This document shows positions 17,681 through 27,073 of a DNA stretch of 64,000 nt, piece by piece. How positions within the stretch are numbered: the first letter of the stretch is position 1; every line of letters starts with the position of its first letter. The translations under genes were made by a program, and so were the position numbers. This stretch comes from CBDDHT01 sp965227905 (GTDB lineage: Bacteria; Pseudomonadota; Alphaproteobacteria; Rhizobiales; Methyloligellaceae): positions 372,001 through 436,000 of the forward strand of contig OZ245780.1 of the NCBI GenBank assembly GCA_965227905.1, in the 5' to 3' direction. The notes beneath the pieces are model-generated. The model was given only the letters and a program-made list of their open reading frames with translations, had not been told where the DNA came from and did not search any database.

Positions 17681-18415
17681 TTAGTCACCAAATTTCGGGA
17701 AAGCCACGCTTGTTGTACTGAAGAATTCGGTCGTTTTCTCTTTGCCCCAAACCAGATTTCCGAGTTCGATGCGTGTATCCAGGCCTTGTGGGTCGGTAAT
17801 GACCCATTCTTTGATCTCCATGGTCTTTCCATTATCTTTCAATGTGAAGAACAACTTGATCAAACCTGGAGATTCGCCTGTTTTGTCCTCGAGCGTCAAA
17901 GCCACGAGGTCTTTGTTGCGTGCGAAATTGACGATATTGGCATCGCGAAACAGGTTTACGTCGGCAGCGAGGAGCATTCGGAAGGGCGTCGAGTCCAGGG
18001 GGTATTTGTCAACCGTATTCAGGTCATGATCTTCTATTGAGAGATACTGCCCATCAGCAACGATCCGTAATTTGCTTGGCGGCGCATAATCAAACCGCAG
18101 GCGACCTGGGCGTTGTACGTAGAATCGGCCCTTTGTCCGATCATTATTGGGGTCGGTCTGCACAAACCTACCCTGCAGGTGGATCAATTCGTTGAAGAAA
18201 CCATTGATCCGCTGAACGAAGCCAAGCGTTTCCGGCGATAAGCTCGATGGCACGGCTGCGGTCTGCTGATTCTCAACCTGGGCGCTCCAACTTTTGATCG
18301 CCCCCAGAGGATTTGCCTGGTTACCCGTCTTATTGTCAGCGGCAGGGGCCGGATGAACCGTCCACAGGAGACAAACAAACAAGGCAGCCGCTCGGCTGTA
18401 CGATGTCATTCTCAT
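17681..18415 (-). CDS. lolA: LolA-family outer-membrane lipoprotein carrier protein
   Basis: Periplasmic chaperone that shuttles lipoproteins to the outer membrane. A signal peptide (RAAALFVCLLWTVHPAPAAD) precedes a spacer. The LolA fold then appears: GRFVQTDPNNDRTKGRFYVQRPGRLRFDYAPPSKLRIVADG and LSIEDHDLNTVDKYPLDSTPFRMLL. The protein is longer than E. coli LolA because of an about 50-residue Ala/Gln-rich linker after the signal, which is common in alphaproteobacteria. Start at 18415 (MRMTSYSRA) or 18409. It follows ftsK by 100 bp. Confidence 0.88.
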   Translation of the reverse strand: MRMTSYSRAAALFVCLLWTVHPAPAADNKTGNQANPLGAIKSWSAQVENQQTAAVPSSLSPETLGFVQRINGFFNELIHLQGRFVQTDPNNDRTKGRFYVQRPGRLRFDYAPPSKLRIVADGQYLSIEDHDLNTVDKYPLDSTPFRMLLAADVNLFRDANIVNFARNKDLVALTLEDKTGESPGLIKLFFTLKDNGKTMEIKEWVITDPQGLDTRIELGNLVWGKEKTTEFFSTTSVAFPKFGD

Positions 18416-18514
18416 TAAAACCCCTGATGCCTTCTGATTCGTCTCAGGCGGAGTTAAATAGTCCACAGGAAAATGGTCAACATAGGGCGCTAAAACTGCG
18501 GCCGGCGAGCAATT

Positions 18515-21139
18515 TCAATAGGGCTGCTCGTCTTCCCCGTTTGGTACCAGGATCTCGCGCTTGCCAGCGTGATTGGCGGCACTAATGACGCCTTCCTGTT
18601 CCATACGCTCGATCAGCGACGCTGCCCGGTTGTATCCGATTGAAAGACGCCGCTGAACATAGCTCGTCGACGCCTTTCCGTCTCTAAGTACAAGGGCGAC
18701 GGCCTGGTCGTAAAGGTCGTTTCCTGACGCACCGGGCGCACCGTCTTCAGGTATCGCGCCTTCGGCGCCGCCAGCGTCGTCATCGTCTTCCGTCACAGCG
18801 TCGAGATATTGCGGCACGCCTTGCTTTTTCAGGTGGCCGACGATCTTCTCGACCTCATCATCCGAGACGAACGGTCCGTGGACTCGCATGATACGCCCAC
18901 CGCCGGCCATATAGAGCATGTCGCCCTGACCCAGAAGTTGCTCTGCCCCCTGCTCACCCAGAATTGTACGACTGTCGATTTTCGACGTGACCTGGAATGA
19001 GATACGCGTCGGGAAGTTGGCCTTGATGGTACCGGTGATCACGTCGACACTTGGACGCTGCGTCGCAGTGATCATATGGATCCCCGCCGCACGGGCCATC
19101 TGGGCCAGCCGCTGGACAGCGCCTTCGATGTCTTTGCCTGCAACCATCATCAGATCCGCCATCTCGTCGACGATGACCACGATGTAGGGCAGGGGCTCGT
19201 AGTCCATTTCCTCCTGCTCGTAGATTGCTTCGCCGGTGGCGCGGTCGAATCCGGTCTGGACCGTTCGGGTCAAAGGTTCACCGCGGGCCTGTGCTTCGAC
19301 GACACGCTCATTGTAGCCGTGGATGTTACGCACGCCGACCTTGGACATCTTCTTGTAGCGCTCTTCCATCTCCTTGACGGTCCATTTGAGCGCGACGACT
19401 GCCTTTTTCGGCTCCGTCACGACCGGTGCCAGGAGATGCGGAATGCCGTCATAGACCGACAATTCGAGCATCTTCGGGTCGATCATGATGAACTTGCACT
19501 GCTCAGGCGTCATTCTGTACAGCAGCGAGAGGATCATGGTGTTGATGCCGACTGACTTACCGGAGCCCGTCGTACCGGCGATCAACAGATGCGGCATGCG
19601 CGCCAAATCTACCGTTACCGGGCCGCCACCGATATCCTTGCCAAGCGCAAGTAGAAGACCGGCTTTTCCGTCGGAGAATTCATCTGTCTGGAACAGAGCC
19701 CGCAGAAAGACCATTGCACGATGCTCGTTCGGCAGTTCGATACCGATGGCGTTGCGTCCGGGGATGACGGCGACACGGGCGGCTATGGCGCTCATTGAGC
19801 GGGCAATATCGTCAGCCAGACCGATGACTCGCGACGATTTCGTACCGGGCGCCGGCTCTAATTCATACAACGTGACGACGGGACCAGGGCGCACATTGAT
19901 GATTTCCCCTTTAACCCCGAAATCGGCTAAGACGCTTTCGAGCAGCCGGGCATTTGCCTGCAGGGCATCATCCGCAATCTGTGATGACTGGCTTGGCGCC
20001 GTCGGTTTCTTGAGGAGTTTGAGAGGCGGCAGTGTGTAAGTGGTCGGGACGGGAGACGCGTCCGCTTCAATCCGTTTGATCACGGTCCCCTGAGCCGGCT
20101 CGGGTGTCGTCCGCGTTATCTGATACCCGGCATCTACCGGTTCCGCTTCGGCACCTTGCCCAAGATCCGGGGTATCATAATCGGAGAGCGGCGCATCAAA
20201 GCTCTGGGGAAGCGGCTCGCCCTGATCTTCAGGGGCGTCGCCGAAAAATGGTTCGATCCGTCCATCTGGGGTGATCAGAGCCGGTTCTGCTACCGGGGCT
20301 TCTTCTTGGGCATAGGGTGTTGCTCCGACGAGCGGCCCGTCCATCACCTCGACTGGTTCTGGATTTGCAGCCGCGTGAGATGCACTGACACGTCGGACCG
20401 TAGAGCGAATAGACAAGATGCTGTGCCAAGCAGCACCAATCGTCATCGCCAGATAGTCGCGGGAAGGCTTATTTCCGTCTTCGTCCAACGCGACGCCGTC
20501 GTTGGTGGCCTCATCCATCTCCTCGACTTCGGGCCTTTCAGGCCGCTCGAAGAGAACGGCAAGGGCACGCGGCTCAATGTGGCAGGCGAACAGGAGACCC
20601 CGGAATCCAAAAAATACAAACAGGAGACCGCCGACGACAAATGTTGCGGTTGCGGGAAGAGGTCCTGTCACCGTGTCGAACCCGGACATGATGAGATCGC
20701 CCATGATACCGCCAAGTCCGTTCGGCAATGGCCAGCCGGCAGGTCGTGGCAACGCAGCAAGTGCGGCTGACAGGAACAGAATTGCAGCGGGCCAGGCGAG
20801 AAGTCTCAGGGGGACCCGTGTCGATCGCCCGGGGCCGATATTGCGCCAGCCCCACACAGCAAGTGGCAGAAACAAGACAATCGCGCCAAGACCAAGCAGC
20901 TGAAGCGTCATGTCGGAAACAGCCGCGCCAACACTGCCAAGAAGATTGGCGGGCTCACCCCGGGTCGCATGATTGAGGCTTGGATCATGAATCGACCAGG
21001 TAAGAAGACTGGTCCACGCAGCAATCGCCAAGCCGAACAGGATCAGCCCGATAAACTGATAGCCCAACCGTCGAAGAGCCTCTTCGACAGCATCCGGCAG
21101 CAGCCGTTTGCGATCCGCATTACCTGCAACTACAGCCAT
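18515..21139 (-). CDS. ftsK: DNA translocase FtsK
   Basis: Membrane-anchored hexameric dsDNA pump that clears the septum and activates dif recombination. N-terminal membrane helices lie within the first 190 residues, then a Pro/Glu-rich linker. Next come the alpha/beta motor domains: LPNEHRAMVFLRALF, Walker A GTTGSGKSVGIN, Walker B YIVVIVDEMADLMM, and QRPSVDVITGTIKANFPTRISFQV. The C-terminal gamma winged-helix (SYVQRRLSIGYNRAASLIERMEQEGV) recognises KOPS. 874 aa, normal. It ends 12 bp after the aminotransferase start region on the same strand and precedes lolA, a common alphaproteobacterial order. Confidence 0.96.
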   Translation of the reverse strand: MAVVAGNADRKRLLPDAVEEALRRLGYQFIGLILFGLAIAAWTSLLTWSIHDPSLNHATRGEPANLLGSVGAAVSDMTLQLLGLGAIVLFLPLAVWGWRNIGPGRSTRVPLRLLAWPAAILFLSAALAALPRPAGWPLPNGLGGIMGDLIMSGFDTVTGPLPATATFVVGGLLFVFFGFRGLLFACHIEPRALAVLFERPERPEVEEMDEATNDGVALDEDGNKPSRDYLAMTIGAAWHSILSIRSTVRRVSASHAAANPEPVEVMDGPLVGATPYAQEEAPVAEPALITPDGRIEPFFGDAPEDQGEPLPQSFDAPLSDYDTPDLGQGAEAEPVDAGYQITRTTPEPAQGTVIKRIEADASPVPTTYTLPPLKLLKKPTAPSQSSQIADDALQANARLLESVLADFGVKGEIINVRPGPVVTLYELEPAPGTKSSRVIGLADDIARSMSAIAARVAVIPGRNAIGIELPNEHRAMVFLRALFQTDEFSDGKAGLLLALGKDIGGGPVTVDLARMPHLLIAGTTGSGKSVGINTMILSLLYRMTPEQCKFIMIDPKMLELSVYDGIPHLLAPVVTEPKKAVVALKWTVKEMEERYKKMSKVGVRNIHGYNERVVEAQARGEPLTRTVQTGFDRATGEAIYEQEEMDYEPLPYIVVIVDEMADLMMVAGKDIEGAVQRLAQMARAAGIHMITATQRPSVDVITGTIKANFPTRISFQVTSKIDSRTILGEQGAEQLLGQGDMLYMAGGGRIMRVHGPFVSDDEVEKIVGHLKKQGVPQYLDAVTEDDDDAGGAEGAIPEDGAPGASGNDLYDQAVALVLRDGKASTSYVQRRLSIGYNRAASLIERMEQEGVISAANHAGKREILVPNGEDEQPY

Positions 21140-21151
21140 AGAACCCCGATA

Positions 21152-22360
21152 TCACCCTAAACAGTCCACCATCCGCGCAAGACCGGCCTCGGTCGTTGCC
21201 AGATCGTCTACCAATGCGACGCGCACGAAATCGGCGCCAGGATTGGCCCCCCCGGCCCCGTCGCGGGCCAGATAACCTCCAGGGACCACTCTGACACCAC
21301 AGAGTTTCCAAAGCGTTTGCGTCGCGGCCTCGCCGCCACCATGTTCGCTCATGTCGAGCCAGAGGAAAAACCCGCCCGGAGGGCGCTGGTAACCGAAGCG
21401 ATTGCCGATTATTCGGGACGCTGCGTCGAATTTCGCACGATAAAGCGCCCGATTGGCTTCCACATGGGCTTCATCCTTCCAAAGCGCGGTGGAGGCATGC
21501 TGGATCGGCAGCGGCATTTGCGGGCCGACCACATTGCGAAAAGCGCCGAGGGCGGCGATGAAATCGGCATCGCCCGCGGCAAACCCGGATCTCAGTCCCG
21601 GTAAATTCGATCGTTTTGATAGCGACTGGAAAGAGACGACGTGGCTCAGTCCCTCGTCGGTTTTTGCTGCAACTTCGAGTGTCCCCGGAGGCGGTGCTTC
21701 AGTGTAGATTTCCGCATAGCACTCGTCTGCAAACAGTAGAATATTGTGGCGGCGCGAGAGCGTAATGGCTTGTGACAGATAGTCTTCGTCAGCTACGGCC
21801 CCTTGAGGATTCGACGGCGAACAAAGAAATAGGGCGACCGCCCGGTCGAGATCGGCCGTAGAGAGTTGGCTCAGATCGGGGAGAAAACCGGTTTCGGGCG
21901 GTGCCGGCAGAAAGATGGGTTCACACTGTGCCGCTTCCGCTGCGCCCGCATAGGTGTGGTAAAACGGATTTGGGATGAAGACAGCAGGCCGCGGCTCATC
22001 TGGTTTGCGCGCAAGCGCGGGAAAAATCGCGGAAAAAATCCCTTCTCTCGAGCCACTCAGCGGTAATACATGCTGGTCCGCCTCCAGCAAACCGTCGAGC
22101 GGTGGATAGCGCCGCTTGAGCCACGCAGCGATCGTCTCCCTCAACTCCGCCGTCCCGCGGATCGGCGGATATTTTCCGAACTCGGCATTTGTATCAGCCA
22201 GGATATCGGCCAGGAAGGCCGGCATCGGATGGCGCGGTTCGCCGATCGTCATATCGATAGGTGTATCGCCCGGATCGACGCCTTCGAGCAGCTCTGTCAG
22301 CCGAGCGAAGGGCGAGATCATCGGAGCGCTTTTTTGCGTGCCGGATTGAGCTGGGGCCAT
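21152..22360 (-). CDS. Class I/II PLP-dependent aminotransferase
   Basis: Fold-type I aminotransferase of about 400 aa. PLP-site blocks: LPLSGSREGIFSA, the aspartate in LLFADECYAEIY, and the Schiff-base lysine in SLSKRSNLPGLRSGF. The C-terminal substrate arginine region is in DFVRVALVDD. Placement next to ftsK and the DapC-like sequence character suggest N-succinyldiaminopimelate aminotransferase, but specificity cannot be read from motifs. An alternative start is at 22321. Confidence 0.85.
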   Translation of the reverse strand: MAPAQSGTQKSAPMISPFARLTELLEGVDPGDTPIDMTIGEPRHPMPAFLADILADTNAEFGKYPPIRGTAELRETIAAWLKRRYPPLDGLLEADQHVLPLSGSREGIFSAIFPALARKPDEPRPAVFIPNPFYHTYAGAAEAAQCEPIFLPAPPETGFLPDLSQLSTADLDRAVALFLCSPSNPQGAVADEDYLSQAITLSRRHNILLFADECYAEIYTEAPPPGTLEVAAKTDEGLSHVVSFQSLSKRSNLPGLRSGFAAGDADFIAALGAFRNVVGPQMPLPIQHASTALWKDEAHVEANRALYRAKFDAASRIIGNRFGYQRPPGGFFLWLDMSEHGGGEAATQTLWKLCGVRVVPGGYLARDGAGGANPGADFVRVALVDDLATTEAGLARMVDCLG

Positions 22361-22544
22361 GAGAGCCTTCGAGCGTTACGCGAGACGGTTACAGAGGCAT
22401 GCGCCATCTTCCCCAAGCGGCGCATCCAGACGTTAGAAGACCAACGGTTAACGAGGTCTTAATAGGGCCTTGGACGGGACGGTGCAAATACCCGCGCCTC
22501 GACTTCTATCGAGTATCGATTGACGTGTAAGCGATAATCAAATA

Positions 22545-22562
22545 CATAACCATATGGTTATG
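22545..22562. promoter_or_regulatory. Palindromic operator over the ArsR start codon
   Basis: CATAACCATATGGTTATG is a perfect 18-bp palindrome that contains the ATG at 22554 and overlaps the ATG at 22560. A dyad in this position upstream of an ArsR-type gene is best read as its autoregulatory operator. Confidence 0.65.
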
Positions 22563-22892
22563 CAAGAAGCTCAACTCGATCTGATATTCGGTGCGCTGTC
22601 CGATGCGACCCGCCGGGGAATGCTTGCCCAGTTATCGAATGGGGAAACCAATATCTCTGCCCTGGCCGCTCCCCACAAGATGTCTCAACCCGCCATTTCC
22701 AAGCATCTTCGCGTGCTTGAGCGTGCGGGTTTGATCCAGCGGGATCGCCGTGGGCGCGAACATATTATTCGGGTCAATCCGGAACCCGCCGAAGAAGCCG
22801 GACGCTGGATTGCGTACTACACCCAATTCTGGAAGCACCAGTTCGACCGTGTTGATGCGTATCTGAAGAGTACGACGGGAGAGAGTTCATGA
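22554..22892 (+). CDS. ArsR-family transcriptional regulator
   Basis: Winged-helix repressor, 112 aa. It begins QLDLIFGALSDATRRGMLAQL, and the recognition helix region is MSQPAISKHLRVLERAGLIQRDRRGREHIIRVNP. There is no metal-binding CxC motif, so this is the non-metal, SdpR-like subgroup usually paired with an SRPBCC protein. Its stop overlaps the next start by 4 bp. The start could be 22554 or 22560, both inside an 18-bp palindrome. Confidence 0.9.
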   Translation: MVMQEAQLDLIFGALSDATRRGMLAQLSNGETNISALAAPHKMSQPAISKHLRVLERAGLIQRDRRGREHIIRVNPEPAEEAGRWIAYYTQFWKHQFDRVDAYLKSTTGESS

Positions 22893-23344
22893 GCACACAG
22901 ACCCGATACGAAAACGGTCGACTGACTGTCACACGCACTTATGACGCGCCACGAGAAGCTGTCTTCGATGCATGGATCGAGACGAGTAAGGTGGAACAGT
23001 GGTGGGGGTGTGCCGACACGACCAATGTGGTGTCGGAGGTCGAGCCGAAATGTGGTGGCAAGTATCACCACAAGATGACCATTCAAGGTGCCGGCGAGTT
23101 CCCGATGAACGGAACGATCACCGAATACGATCCGCCAGCGCTGCTAGCTTACGAGATGGCTGGATGGCAGCCCGGAGAGACGATGAAGGTTCGGGTCGAG
23201 TTTGTTGAACGCGACAACGGTACAGAAGTTCGGCTGACTCATGATGGCATCCCGGATGCGGGAAGCGAGATGGTTGTTGCAGGCTGGTCGGCGTCTTTTG
23301 AGAAGCTTGATCGATTTCTGAGTGCCGAGGTGGCGGCTGCATAG
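22889..23344 (+). CDS. SRPBCC/AHSA1-domain protein
   Basis: 151 aa with a START-like ligand-binding fold: VTRTYDAPREAVFDAWIETSKVEQWWG near the N-terminus and GWSASFEKLDRFL at the C-terminus, as in activator-of-Hsp90 homologues. It is translationally coupled to the ArsR gene by a 4-bp overlap. In such pairs the SRPBCC protein probably binds a hydrophobic ligand or handles stress; the ligand is unknown. Confidence 0.88.
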   Translation: MSTQTRYENGRLTVTRTYDAPREAVFDAWIETSKVEQWWGCADTTNVVSEVEPKCGGKYHHKMTIQGAGEFPMNGTITEYDPPALLAYEMAGWQPGETMKVRVEFVERDNGTEVRLTHDGIPDAGSEMVVAGWSASFEKLDRFLSAEVAAA

Positions 23345-23362
23345 TTGTGGGATCGTTTTGTT

Positions 23363-23731
23363 TGGCTGGTGCGGTCCGGTGGGATGGCGCCGTGGTTTTG
23401 GGATCAGGTTTATTTCGCTCACGGCTATTCCGCGCTGATGCGCGGGCCTCCGCGGGGGCGCCCTGACCGGGCGGCGGCCGCTTGGCCTTGCCTCGCTAGT
23501 CGCTCGGTTGTCCTTGGTTCCACGACAGATCGTGCTGTTTCGCTCGTGCAATACGGACAGAATCTTGGATCAGCAAAGAACAACCGCGCCAGAGTGGCGC
23601 GGCAAGCGCGACTGCGCGCCGGCCGGTCAGGCCGCCCCCGCGGAGGCCCACGCCAACGGCGTGGAATAGCCGTGAGCGAAATAAACCCATATCCACCAAC
23701 ACGGCACCATCCCACCGGAAAGCACCAGCGC
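23363..23731. repeat. Large imperfect palindrome, MITE-like
   Basis: A roughly 370-bp gene-free element has arms that are reverse complements of each other. Outer arms match from GCTGGTGC and CCGGTGGGATGG (23376 on) to their complements ending near 23718 and 23730. TTATTTCGCTCACGGCTATT is conserved in both, then GGGCCTCCGCGGGGGC and CCTGACCGG. Weaker complementarity continues inward through CGGTTGT, leaving a loop of about 50 nt. No transposase or coding signal was seen. It may be a non-autonomous mobile repeat, a structured RNA, or a bidirectional terminator between the SRPBCC gene and amtB. Confidence 0.75.
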
Positions 23732-23791
23732 CTATTCAAGGCTCGCAATGAGACCACGGACAACCGCGCATCAGACAAAAGTTGTTTGCGC

Positions 23792-25015
23792 CTACCGTCC
23801 CATCATTTCACTCTCTGGATTTGCACCAATCTTATGGATTGCCAGATCTGCGCCCATGTCCTCTTCCTCCGGTGAAAGACGAAGGCCGAGCACAGCCTTA
23901 AGAACGCCGTAGACAACGAACCCGGCAAGCAAGGCATAGGCGGCTCCGGCAATGCTACCGACCAGTTGCGCCTGGAAGGTCACGCCACCAAGACCGCCAA
24001 GCGATTCCAGACCGAAGATGCCGGCAGCGATCCCGCCCCAAAGGCCGGCGAGACCGTGGAGTGGCCAGACGCCAAGGACGTCATCGATCTTCCATTTGTT
24101 CTGGCAGAGCTGGAACAACACGACGAAGATGACGCCGGCGATGCCACCGACAAGAAATGCTCCCATGGGATGCATGATGTCGGAGCCTGCGCAGACAGCA
24201 ACCAGACCGGCGAGCGCACCATTATGAACGAAGCCGGGATCGTTTCGACCCACGATTAGGGCGGCGAGAATACCTCCAACCATGGCCATGAGAGAATTGA
24301 TGGCAATCAGGCCGGATACGGAACTGAGGGAGCCGGCAGTCATCACGTTGAAGCCATACCAGCCGACACAAAGCAACCATGACCCCAGGGCCAGCCATGG
24401 AATCGATGATGGCGGGATGCCGACCGGGCGCCCGTTGGCGTCATAGCGCCCACGTCTCGGGCCGAGTAGAAGAACGGCGGCGAGAGCAATCCAACCGCCT
24501 ACGGCATGGACAACAACAGACCCAGCGAAATCATGAAACTCGGCGCCAAGTGTCGCCTTGAACCATGCCTGAATGCCGTAATTGCTGCCCCAGATGATAC
24601 CTTCAAACAGGGGGTAACAGAGTGCGACGAGAATGGCCGTCGCAATACATTGGGGCCAGAAGCGCATGCGCTCGGCGATGCCACCGGAGATGATCGCAGG
24701 AACCGCTGCGGCAAATGTCGCAAGGAAAAAGAAACTGACCAGGGTCAGCCCTTGCGCCCCGAAGCCCTCAGCCTTGCCACTGATATCACTGGCGGTGGCG
24801 AAAAAATCGGTGCCATAGGCCAATGTGTAGCCGATGAAAAAGTACACTGTTGTCGAAATAGCGAAATCGACGATGATTTTCACCAGGGCGTTGACCTGGT
24901 TCTTGTGACGCACCGTGCCGACTTCGAGAAATGCGAAACCGGCATGCATGGCAAAAACCAAGATCGCGCCAAGCAAAACAAAAAAGACGTCTGCACCTGC
25001 TGCGACGTTCCCCAT
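23792..25015 (-). CDS. amtB: Ammonium transporter (Amt/AmtB family), copy 1
   Basis: About 407 aa with eleven hydrophobic segments. The twin pore histidines are in HDFAGSVVVHAVGG and WPLHGLAGLWGG. There is no N-terminal signal peptide, unlike the neighbouring paralogue, and the C-terminus (LRLSPEEEDMGADLAIH) carries the PII-contacting region. It has its own sigma54-like promoter about 60 bp upstream and is separated from glnK-amtB by a terminator, so it is an independent unit. Confidence 0.92.
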   Translation of the reverse strand: MGNVAAGADVFFVLLGAILVFAMHAGFAFLEVGTVRHKNQVNALVKIIVDFAISTTVYFFIGYTLAYGTDFFATASDISGKAEGFGAQGLTLVSFFFLATFAAAVPAIISGGIAERMRFWPQCIATAILVALCYPLFEGIIWGSNYGIQAWFKATLGAEFHDFAGSVVVHAVGGWIALAAVLLLGPRRGRYDANGRPVGIPPSSIPWLALGSWLLCVGWYGFNVMTAGSLSSVSGLIAINSLMAMVGGILAALIVGRNDPGFVHNGALAGLVAVCAGSDIMHPMGAFLVGGIAGVIFVVLFQLCQNKWKIDDVLGVWPLHGLAGLWGGIAAGIFGLESLGGLGGVTFQAQLVGSIAGAAYALLAGFVVYGVLKAVLGLRLSPEEEDMGADLAIHKIGANPESEMMGR

Positions 25016-25075
25016 CCTATCCTCCCGACTGGTTATTCGGCAGGCATTGCATGCCCAACCTTTGCGCCTGGAAGA

Positions 25076-25090
25076 TCAAGAGATGTGCCA
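25076..25090 (-). promoter_or_regulatory. Sigma54-like promoter upstream of amtB copy 1
   Basis: On the minus strand the sequence reads TGGCACATCTCTTGA, i.e. TGGCAC-N5-TTGA, close to the sigma54 consensus TGGCAC-N5-TTGC except for the last base. It is about 60 bp from the amtB start. The same variant is found upstream of glnK, which supports it. Confidence 0.55.
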
Positions 25091-25215
25091 ACTCTTTAGG
25101 CATCCAAAATTGCCGCGTAAAAGCAGTAGGTTAAGCTAATATGCCATCGGATATTTCTGGTAGTGAAACACTGGCTTCGCCCAATAAATAGGCGGTGAGT
25201 CTAGTGAAAATGCCA

Positions 25216-25250
25216 AAAAAAGGGGCACTACGCTTGCGCGCAGTGCCCTT
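25216..25250 (-). terminator. Rho-independent terminator after glnK-amtB
   Basis: Stem AGGGGCACT (25221-25229) with AGTGCCCTT (25242-25250), a GC-rich apical part, and a T-run on the minus strand (complement of the A-run at 25215-25221). It lies about 45 bp beyond the amtB copy 2 stop. Confidence 0.85.
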
Positions 25251-25296
25251 AGAAAAAGACGCGGTCTCGAGTGAGGCTGCGCCTTGGGAGGAAATT

Positions 25297-26595
25297 CTAC
25301 TGCACGACCTCGCCGTGCAGGTTGATGTCCAGACCTTCGATTTCGGTGCTTTCCTCGACTCTGAGGCCGACGATCACATCGATAATCTTGAGCAGAATGA
25401 AGGTCGCGATGGCGCTATAGGCGATCGTGGCGAGAATGCCTTCGATCTGGGTCCATACCTGGCCTGGATTGCCTTCGAGCAGGCCGCCCGTTCCGCCAAT
25501 CGCTTCGACGGCGAAGACGCCTGTCAGGATTGCACCAACGATGCCGCCGACACCATGGATACCAAAGACATCCAGGGAGTCATCGTAGCCTAGCGCACGC
25601 TTGATGCTGGTTGCGGCGATGAAGCAGATGACGCCGGCTGCAAGGCCAATGGCAAGCGCGCCCTTGGGATCGACGTATCCGGCTGCCGGCGTGATTGCGA
25701 CGAGGCCTGCGACGGCACCTGAAATGATGCCGAGGACGCTTGGCTTCTTGTGAACAATCCACTCCGCGAACATCCATGCCAGCGCGGCAGCAGCTGTCGC
25801 GATCTGGGTGACGGCCATGGCCATGCCTGCCGCGCCGTCGGCGGCAACGGCAGAGCCTGCATTGAAGCCGAACCAACCGACCCACAACAAGGATGCGCCG
25901 ATGACGCTCAATGTCAGATTATGCGGTGCCATGTTTTCAACGCCATAGCCGTGACGTCTTCCAAGGACGAGCGCTGCGACCAGACCGGCAATACCGCTGT
26001 TGATGTGAACGACCGTGCCGCCGGCAAAATCCAGGACGCCTGCGTCGCTTAGGAAGCCGCCACCCCAGACCCAGTGACAGATCGGGGCGTAGACGAGGAT
26101 GACCCATGCCGCAGAGAACAGAAGCATAGCCGAGAATTTCATGCGGTCGGCAAACGCACCCGTGATCAGCGCCGGCGTGATAATGGCGAAGGTCATCTGA
26201 AACGTCATGAAGACGGATTCAGGAATCGTGCCCGTCAACGAGTCTTTGCCCATTCCGGTGAGGAACATCTTTTCCAGACCGCCGACATAAGCGTTCATGG
26301 CGCCGCCGTTTCCGAAAGCGAGCGAGTAAGCGATCACCATCCATACGATCGTGCTGAGACAGCAGATCGCGAAGCTCTGCATGATGGTAGCCAGAACATT
26401 TTTCTTTCGAACCATGCCGCCATAGAAGAGGGCCAGGCCCGGAATGGTCATCAAGAGGACTAGTGCAGTAGCGGTCAGCATCCAGGCTGTGTCGCCGGCA
26501 CTCAGTTTGTCCTCAGCAAGTGCCGGCTCGACAAAAGCGAGCATGGCGAGGCCAAGCGCTCCTGCGCCCGCGAGGCGTGTACGATTTCCGTTCAT
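25297..26595 (-). CDS. amtB: Ammonium transporter AmtB, copy 2 (glnK-linked)
   Basis: About 432 aa. A signal peptide (RLAGAGALGLAMLAFVEPALAED) precedes the Amt fold, as in many proteobacterial AmtB. FYGGMVRKKN follows the first membrane segment. The pore histidines are in FAGGTVVHINSGIAGL and FGIHGVGGIVGA, and the end ESTEIEGLDINLHGEV is the typical C-terminal tail. The ATG pair at 26598/26595 follows a GGGGAAA ribosome-binding site, favouring 26595. It is 40 bp behind glnK: the standard nitrogen-sensing pair. Confidence 0.94.
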   Translation of the reverse strand: MNGNRTRLAGAGALGLAMLAFVEPALAEDKLSAGDTAWMLTATALVLLMTIPGLALFYGGMVRKKNVLATIMQSFAICCLSTIVWMVIAYSLAFGNGGAMNAYVGGLEKMFLTGMGKDSLTGTIPESVFMTFQMTFAIITPALITGAFADRMKFSAMLLFSAAWVILVYAPICHWVWGGGFLSDAGVLDFAGGTVVHINSGIAGLVAALVLGRRHGYGVENMAPHNLTLSVIGASLLWVGWFGFNAGSAVAADGAAGMAMAVTQIATAAAALAWMFAEWIVHKKPSVLGIISGAVAGLVAITPAAGYVDPKGALAIGLAAGVICFIAATSIKRALGYDDSLDVFGIHGVGGIVGAILTGVFAVEAIGGTGGLLEGNPGQVWTQIEGILATIAYSAIATFILLKIIDVIVGLRVEESTEIEGLDINLHGEVVQ

Positions 26596-26635
26596 CATTT
26601 TCCCCAACAACTCATGAGATTGATTTTTCGATGTC

Positions 26636-26974
26636 CTAGAGCGCGTCCGAGTCGGTCTCGCCTGTGCGAATGCGCAAGGTCTGTTCGATTGGCGTGACGA
26701 AGATCTTGCCGTCGCCGATTTGTCCGGTCTTTGCTGCAGCGGCGATGGCCTCGACAGCTTTCTCCGCCGCGTCCTCAGGGACGACGACTTCAATTTTTAC
26801 TTTCGGTAAGAAATTTACGGCATATTCGGCGCCGCGATAGATTTCGGTATGTCCCTTCTGGCGGCCATATCCCTTCACCTCGGTCACGGTCATGCCTTGA
26901 AGACCGATGTCGGTGAGGGCTTGGCGCACTTCGTCCAGCTTGAAGGGCTTGATAACGGCCATAACCAGTTTCAT
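26636..26974 (-). CDS. glnK: PII signal-transduction protein GlnK/GlnB
   Basis: 112-aa trimeric nitrogen sensor that blocks AmtB under ammonium excess. The uridylylation site tyrosine is in the T-loop RGAEYAVNFLPK (about residue 51). KPFKLDEVRQAL, VKGYGRQKGH and TGQIGDGKIFV, the nucleotide-binding segments, are all present. It is cotranscribed with the downstream amtB, under a sigma54-like promoter about 100 bp upstream. Confidence 0.95.
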   Translation of the reverse strand: MKLVMAVIKPFKLDEVRQALTDIGLQGMTVTEVKGYGRQKGHTEIYRGAEYAVNFLPKVKIEVVVPEDAAEKAVEAIAAAAKTGQIGDGKIFVTPIEQTLRIRTGETDSDAL

Positions 26975-27073
26975 GTCCCCATCCTGTTCAGTTTGTGGCG
27001 CTGACCCGGCTCAGCGATGCCAAGATTGGCAGCAAATGACCGGGCCTTTGCGGGCGTGATGCGACTCCTATAG

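Noticed and set aside
23345..23875. Open frames in the 23.4-23.8 kb gap on both strands
   Set aside because: They lie in the large palindrome, are rich in Arg/Pro/Gly, and show no family features.
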